Position numbers and translations under genes: made by a program
NCBI RefSeq assembly: GCF_024218775.1
Contig: NZ_CP100404.1
Location: 3,224,001-3,288,000, forward strand
Origin: Haloarcula marina
GTDB taxonomy: Archaea; Halobacteriota; Halobacteria; Halobacteriales; Haloarculaceae
Direction: 5' to 3'
Length of the DNA stretch: 64,000 nt
Shown here: piece after piece, positions 63,655-64,000 of the stretch
How the letters are laid out: each line of letters opens with the position of its first letter
Numbering within the stretch: position 1 is the first letter of the stretch
Notes under the pieces: generated by a model
The model's input: the letters and a program-made list of their open reading frames with translations, nothing else
Told to the model about the DNA's origin: nothing
Database searches by the model: none

Positions 63655-64000
63655 AGCGACCGGTCGACGGCCATCCACTGAAGCGTTTCGTCGGTCTGCC
63701 CGCGAGAGAAGCCAATTCGCTGTTTCGTGAGTGAATCCGTGTGACCGCCTTCGCCGCCAATAAATCACATATTGCGATATAGAATTCCGGATGCTGGTCT
63801 TCGGTGGCCGAGAGTGACGGCGCGCACTACGCGTTTTGTGTTCCCTAAGATATGGGACGGCTGTCATCCGTCGTCGCGGGACGACGGACCCGGGCCACGT
63901 CGAACGGCCAGTCACACGCATATCCGAAAACGACCACCCGCCAGCAGTGAGAGCGAGCGAAACAGGGGTGTGCCCGTCGAACTCGGCGAGCAACTCCGGG
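63655..64000. other. Right-end interval without a supported gene
   Basis: I see no complete gene here. A minus-strand frame runs open from the window edge, but its sequence lacks any motif and merges into the hydrolase upstream region, so it is not called. An AT-rich patch lies at about 63761-63785 (upstream of the hydrolase). Confidence 0.5.

Overview
The window is chromosome-like DNA from a halophilic archaeon (class Halobacteria). GC content is high, the encoded proteins are rich in Asp and Glu, and many lipoproteins carry a twin-arginine signal followed directly by a lipobox. Start codons commonly lie about 25-35 bp downstream of an archaeal TATA box, which implies leaderless mRNAs. The protein set is typical of haloarchaea: halocyanin, PAC2 family, UvrC, NAD-dependent LigA and Tat lipoproteins. 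The genus cannot be fixed from the sequence alone.

Region 1 (1-10.9 kb) is a pentose catabolic cluster that closely resembles the Haloferax xac system. It holds a five-gene ABC importer operon (xacGHIJK-like, minus strand), an enolase-superfamily pentonate dehydratase (xacD-like), a fumarylacetoacetase-family 2-keto-3-deoxypentonate dehydratase (xacE-like) and a divergent aldehyde dehydrogenase (xacF-like). Together these take imported xylose or arabinose oxidatively to 2-oxoglutarate. A 34-residue zinc-ribbon protein with its own promoter sits between xacE and xacD. A short-chain dehydrogenase and a partial zinc-dependent dehydrogenase lie at the left edge. An AT-richer gene-poor gap (10.9-11.7 kb) ends the cluster.

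Region 2 (11.7-19.2 kb) is mixed housekeeping: a PAC2-family protein, a sodium-coupled transporter, a small zinc ribbon, a large Thr/Pro-repeat surface protein with a PGF-CTERM-like tail, halocyanin, an AhpD-like enzyme, a short-chain dehydrogenase and a NifU-domain protein.

Region 3 (19.6-34.5 kb) is a galactoside-utilisation island. A second sugar ABC importer (binding protein plus two permeases, with its ATPase encoded 1.5 kb away) surrounds a GH4 glycosidase. GH97 and GH42 glycosidases, a short-chain dehydrogenase, an M24-fold protein that lacks most metal ligands, a galactonate-dehydratase-like enzyme and an IclR regulator follow. A near-identical 19-bp inverted-repeat motif occurs once in front of the IclR gene and twice behind it. 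Two diverged relatives lie between the ABC ATPase and GH97 genes. This looks like an IclR regulon.

Region 4 (34.5-39.7 kb) holds a truncated acetyltransferase remnant, a sulfatase-family hydrolase with Thr at the nucleophile position, a flippase-like membrane protein, a GNAT protein, a Cys-rich small protein and a BKACE-family enzyme. Region 5 (39.7-64 kb) is mainly housekeeping: an ABC exporter with a divergent TetR regulator, a ketopantoate reductase homologue, MetX/MetY, an Hcp-like Tat-exported protein, a second ABC exporter, LigA, a class V aminotransferase, UvrC, a DMT transporter, an M48 protease, a beta-propeller lipoprotein and an alpha/beta hydrolase. I found no rRNA, recognisable tRNA, CRISPR array or intact insertion sequence.
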